Part shown: one piece after another, positions 5,211 through 6,821 of the stretch
Layout of the letters: every line of letters begins with the position of its first letter
How positions within the stretch are numbered: the stretch's first letter is position 1
Assembly (NCBI GenBank): GCA_050248375.1
Contig: JBFWSL010000204.1
Span: forward strand, 1-6,821
Source of the DNA: JAYZVT01 sp050248375
GTDB lineage: Bacteria; Pseudomonadota; Alphaproteobacteria; Rhizobiales; Methyloligellaceae
Reading direction: 5' to 3'
Length of the DNA: 6,821 nucleotides
Program-made: the position numbers and the translations under genes
Notes under the pieces: model-generated
Told to the model about the DNA's origin: nothing
The model's database searches: none
The model's input: the letters and a program-made list of their open reading frames with translations, nothing else

Positions 5211-5253
5211 TTGGCGCCCCGTAGGGGGATCGAACCCCTGTTTCCGGCGTGAG
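5211..5253. repeat. Proximal attachment-site repeat within tRNA-Glu
   Basis: Exact partner of 4438-4480. It runs from tRNA position 34 to one base past the CCA, so crossover between the copies would excise the element and leave a whole tRNA gene. Confidence 0.9.
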
Positions 5254-5287
5254 AGGCCAGCGTCCTAGGCCACTAGACGAACGGGGC
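5212..5287 (-). tRNA. tRNA-Glu (anticodon CUC), CCA encoded
   Basis: The minus strand folds as a complete cloverleaf. The acceptor stem pairs GCCCCGT (5287-5281) with ACGGGGC (5222-5216), with discriminator G and an encoded CCA (5214-5212). The anticodon stem CTGGC/GCCGG encloses the loop CTCTCAC, with anticodon CTC at 5253-5251. The T arm is AGGGG/CCCCT around TTCGATC. The D-arm sequence GTCTAGTGGCCTAGGAC is typical of bacterial tRNA-Glu. It reads the GAG codon. Its 3' half from the anticodon on forms one copy of the 43-bp attachment repeat. Confidence 0.97.
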
Positions 5288-5306
5288 GGGCCGTAGAGCG
5301 ACCCCT

Positions 5307-5335
5307 CATATAGCTTGGGGCGATGCCGGCCACAA
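5307..5335 (-). promoter_or_regulatory. Promoter of tRNA-Glu
   Basis: On the minus strand, TTGTGG (5335-5330), a 17-bp spacer and TATATG (5312-5307) precede the tRNA 5' end by about 19 bases. This leaves room for a short 5' leader removed by RNase P. The -35 abuts the hairpin ending the upstream gene. Confidence 0.6.
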
Positions 5336-5355
5336 GGCCCGTTGGCGGACGGGCC
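5336..5355 (-). terminator. Hairpin at the end of the 5355-5750 gene
   Basis: GGCCCGT (5336-5342) and ACGGGCC (5349-5355) pair perfectly around a six-base loop, overlapping the last base of the stop codon. The minus-strand tail is TTGTGG, so it is a weak intrinsic terminator at best. It sits directly before the tRNA promoter. Confidence 0.5.
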
Positions 5356-5750
5356 TATTGCGTCCGCAGCCTGACGCGGGACAGCACCTTGGCCGTCGCC
5401 ATGTCGAGGATGACGAGCTCGCCCGCGCCGCCCGCCTCGACATGCAGCACCAGCTTGCCCTCGCCCGTGGCCATGTTGAGGATCCGGGCGCCTTCCGGCA
5501 GGGCGAGTTCGGCCCGCGCCGGCTCCCCCGCGGGTATGGCGGCCGGCACGGCGCTTTTGCCAAGGTTCGAGGCCTGATAGACAATGGCGCCCATGACCAG
5601 GGCGAAACCGCCGACCAGCAGGATGCCCATGAAGATCACGGCGACCTTGAGCACGCGCACCTGGCGCGGCGTGAATACCGTGCCGGGCACCGGCTTGTCC
5701 GGCGCCTGTTCCTGAGGCTGCGTCCGTGCGTCCAACCGTGCTGCTCCCAT
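5355..5750 (-). CDS. Small single-TM membrane protein, DUF6476-like
   Basis: This 131-residue protein has a hydrophilic Gln/Pro-rich N-terminus (1-30) and one clear membrane segment at about 33-57 (LKVAVIFMGILLVGGFALVM). An extracytoplasmic domain of about 75 residues contains EGARILNMATGEGKLVLHVE and GELVILDMATAKVLSRVRL. There is no cleavable signal site, so it is probably an N-in/C-out inner-membrane protein. The layout and C-terminal LDMATGKV-type motif fit the alphaproteobacterial DUF6476 family, recalled from memory. No function is known. The C-terminal part resembles a short beta-propeller-like repeat. The ATG at 5750 shares bases with the rluD start on the opposite strand, so its promoter must lie inside rluD. 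The gene ends at a hairpin just before the tRNA-Glu promoter. Confidence 0.8.
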   Translation of the reverse strand: MGAARLDARTQPQEQAPDKPVPGTVFTPRQVRVLKVAVIFMGILLVGGFALVMGAIVYQASNLGKSAVPAAIPAGEPARAELALPEGARILNMATGEGKLVLHVEAGGAGELVILDMATAKVLSRVRLRTQ

Positions 5751-6759
5751 GACCGCCACCCCGAACCGGGACATCCGCGCCTTCGAGACGTCGCAGGACG
5801 ATTCCGGCGACCGGCTCGACCGCGTGCTGGCGCGCCACCTGCCGGAACTGAGCCGCTCGCGGCTCAAGGCGTTGATTGGCGAGGGACAGGTGCGCCAGGG
5901 CGCGCGCACAGTAGTGGACCCCAATATGCGGGTCAAACCCGGCCAGCGCTTCGAGGTAAACGTGCCGCCGCCGCTGCCCGCCGAGCCGGGCGCCGAGGAC
6001 ATCCCCCTCGCCGTGGTGCACGAGGACGAGCACCTCGTCGTCATCGACAAGCCCGCCGACCTCGTGGTGCATCCCGGCGCGGGCAACTGGTCCGGCACGC
6101 TGGTCAACGCCCTCATCGCCCATTGCGGCGAGAGCCTCTCCGGCATCGGCGGCGTGCGGCGGCCCGGCATCGTCCACCGCCTCGACAAGGGCACCACCGG
6201 CCTGCTGGTCGTGGCCAAGACCGACGCCGCCCACAAGGGCCTCGCCGAACAGTTCGCCGACCACGGCCGGGAGGGCGACCTGGAGCGCTGCTACCTGGCG
6301 CTGGTCTGGGGCCTGCCGCGCCCCCGCGCCGGCACCGTGGAGACCCGCCTGGGGCGCGACCCGCGCAACCGCAAGCGCATGGCCGTGCTCGCACAGGGCG
6401 GCAAGCACGCGATCACCCATTACGAGACCCTGCGCAGCTTCGGCGCGCCCGGCGACCCCATCGCCTCGCTCGTCGAATGCCGGCTGGAAACGGGCCGCAC
6501 CCACCAGATCCGGGTGCACATGGCCCATCTCGGCAACCCGGTGCTGGGAGACGATCTCTACGGCGCCGGCTTCCGCACCCGCGCTGCCCGCCTGCCCGAA
6601 GCGGCAAGGGAAGCGCTCGGCGGGCTGCGCCGCCAGGCCCTGCATGCCGCCACGCTGGGGTTCCGTCACCCGGCGACCGGCGAATTCCGCGAATTTTCCG
6701 CCGGATTGCCCGCCGACATGAGCCATTTGCTGAACGCACTTCAGGAATGCGCGATTTAA
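5749..6759 (+). CDS. rluD: RluA-family 23S rRNA pseudouridine synthase (RluD-like)
   Basis: This 336-residue protein has an N-terminal S4 RNA-binding domain (about 19-72; DRLDRVLARHLPELSRSRLK) and an RluA catalytic domain (about 85-320). The signature HRLDKGTTGLLVVAK (143-157) holds the catalytic Asp146, and ETGRTHQIRVHMAHLGNPVLGD (247-268) is the second conserved block. The presence of S4 and the overall length fit RluD (uridines of helix 69 in 23S rRNA) or RluC more than RluA; the exact target cannot be read from sequence. ATG 5749 is used as start: it has no evident Shine-Dalgarno sequence and overlaps the divergent ATG at 5750. In many alphaproteobacteria an RluA-family gene lies just before rpoH, which may be the next gene beyond the window (from memory, not seen here). 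Confidence 0.93.
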   Translation: MTATPNRDIRAFETSQDDSGDRLDRVLARHLPELSRSRLKALIGEGQVRQGARTVVDPNMRVKPGQRFEVNVPPPLPAEPGAEDIPLAVVHEDEHLVVIDKPADLVVHPGAGNWSGTLVNALIAHCGESLSGIGGVRRPGIVHRLDKGTTGLLVVAKTDAAHKGLAEQFADHGREGDLERCYLALVWGLPRPRAGTVETRLGRDPRNRKRMAVLAQGGKHAITHYETLRSFGAPGDPIASLVECRLETGRTHQIRVHMAHLGNPVLGDDLYGAGFRTRAARLPEAAREALGGLRRQALHAATLGFRHPATGEFREFSAGLPADMSHLLNALQECAI

Positions 6760-6793
6760 GGCCCCATGCGCCGGGAATCCCTTCCTTCCTGCG

Positions 6794-6799
6794 TATAAT
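6794..6799 (+). promoter_or_regulatory. Possible -10 box of a gene beyond the window
   Basis: A perfect TATAAT follows a pyrimidine-rich stretch 35 bases after the rluD stop. No TTGACA-like -35 sits at 16-18 bp, so support is weak. CCCCAT at 6762-6767 resembles a heat-shock -10 element, but its -35 is not convincing. Confidence 0.3.
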
Positions 6800-6821
6800 G
6801 GGGCTATAGAAAAGAAACCGG

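Larger units (their letters stand above)
4438..5253. mobile_element. Small integrase-less element at tRNA-Glu carrying brnTA
   Basis: Two perfect 43-bp copies of the tRNA-Glu 3' half bound this segment. The unit (one repeat plus contents) is about 773 bp and carries only brnT, brnA, two 18-bp direct repeats and hairpins. The intact tRNA is kept at one end and the 3' fragment sits downstream at the other, as expected for a tyrosine-recombinase island. The repeat edge falls exactly at the anticodon, a known crossover location for such integrases. No recombinase gene is present, so this is either a remnant of a larger island or a non-autonomous unit moved in trans. An alternative origin is local tandem duplication of the tRNA region followed by loss. 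Confidence 0.75.

Noticed and set aside
5002..6726. 574-codon minus-strand open frame across brnA end, tRNA and rluD
   Set aside because: It crosses a tRNA and runs antisense to an unmistakable pseudouridine synthase; it has no recognisable domain.
6762..6767. Heat-shock promoter (CCCCAT) for a downstream rpoH
   Set aside because: No credible CTTGAA-like -35 at the right spacing, and the downstream gene is outside the window.
5358..6809. 483-codon plus-strand frame overlapping rluD in another frame
   Set aside because: It is a shadow of rluD and of the antisense of the TM-protein gene; the composition is Arg/Pro/Gly-rich with no motifs.

Overview
GC-rich chromosomal DNA, most likely from an alphaproteobacterium. 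The basis is codon use, a YcaC/pirin/LysR cluster, an RluA-family pseudouridine synthase paired with a short single-TM protein of alphaproteobacterial type, and a brnTA toxin-antitoxin pair. No species can be named from the sequence alone.

Layout, left to right. (1) 1-894, minus: N-terminal part of a six-TM class III adenylate/guanylate cyclase that runs off the window, with a frameshift just before its catalytic domain. (2) 1060-1713, plus: an unrecognised 217-aa protein, divergent from the cyclase and closed by a strong intrinsic terminator. (3) 1768-3366, minus: a YcaC-like cysteine hydrolase and a pirin bicupin, with an intrinsic terminator between them. A LysR-type regulator (3498-4451, plus) diverges from the pirin gene; a 7-6-7 inverted repeat in the shared control region is a likely operator. 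(4) 4438-5253: a small insertion at a tRNA-Glu(CUC) gene. A 43-bp perfect direct repeat equals the tRNA from its anticodon to its encoded CCA plus one base, and the segment between the copies carries only a brnT-brnA module, two 18-bp direct repeats and a terminator. There is no integrase. (5) 5355-5750, minus: a one-TM protein of DUF6476 type, whose start codon overlaps that of an RluD-like 23S rRNA pseudouridine synthase on the plus strand (5749-6759). The window ends in the upstream region of an unseen gene.

Two parts are of most interest. One is the roughly 773-bp tRNA-integrated unit, which looks like a minimal integrase-less genomic island reduced to attachment sites and an addiction module. 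It left the tRNA intact and did not alter the LysR reading frame, because the LysR stop codon lies inside the repeat. The other is the LysR-pirin-YcaC module, which looks like a regulated redox or aromatic-stress unit. Most other long open frames are antisense shadows caused by high GC.
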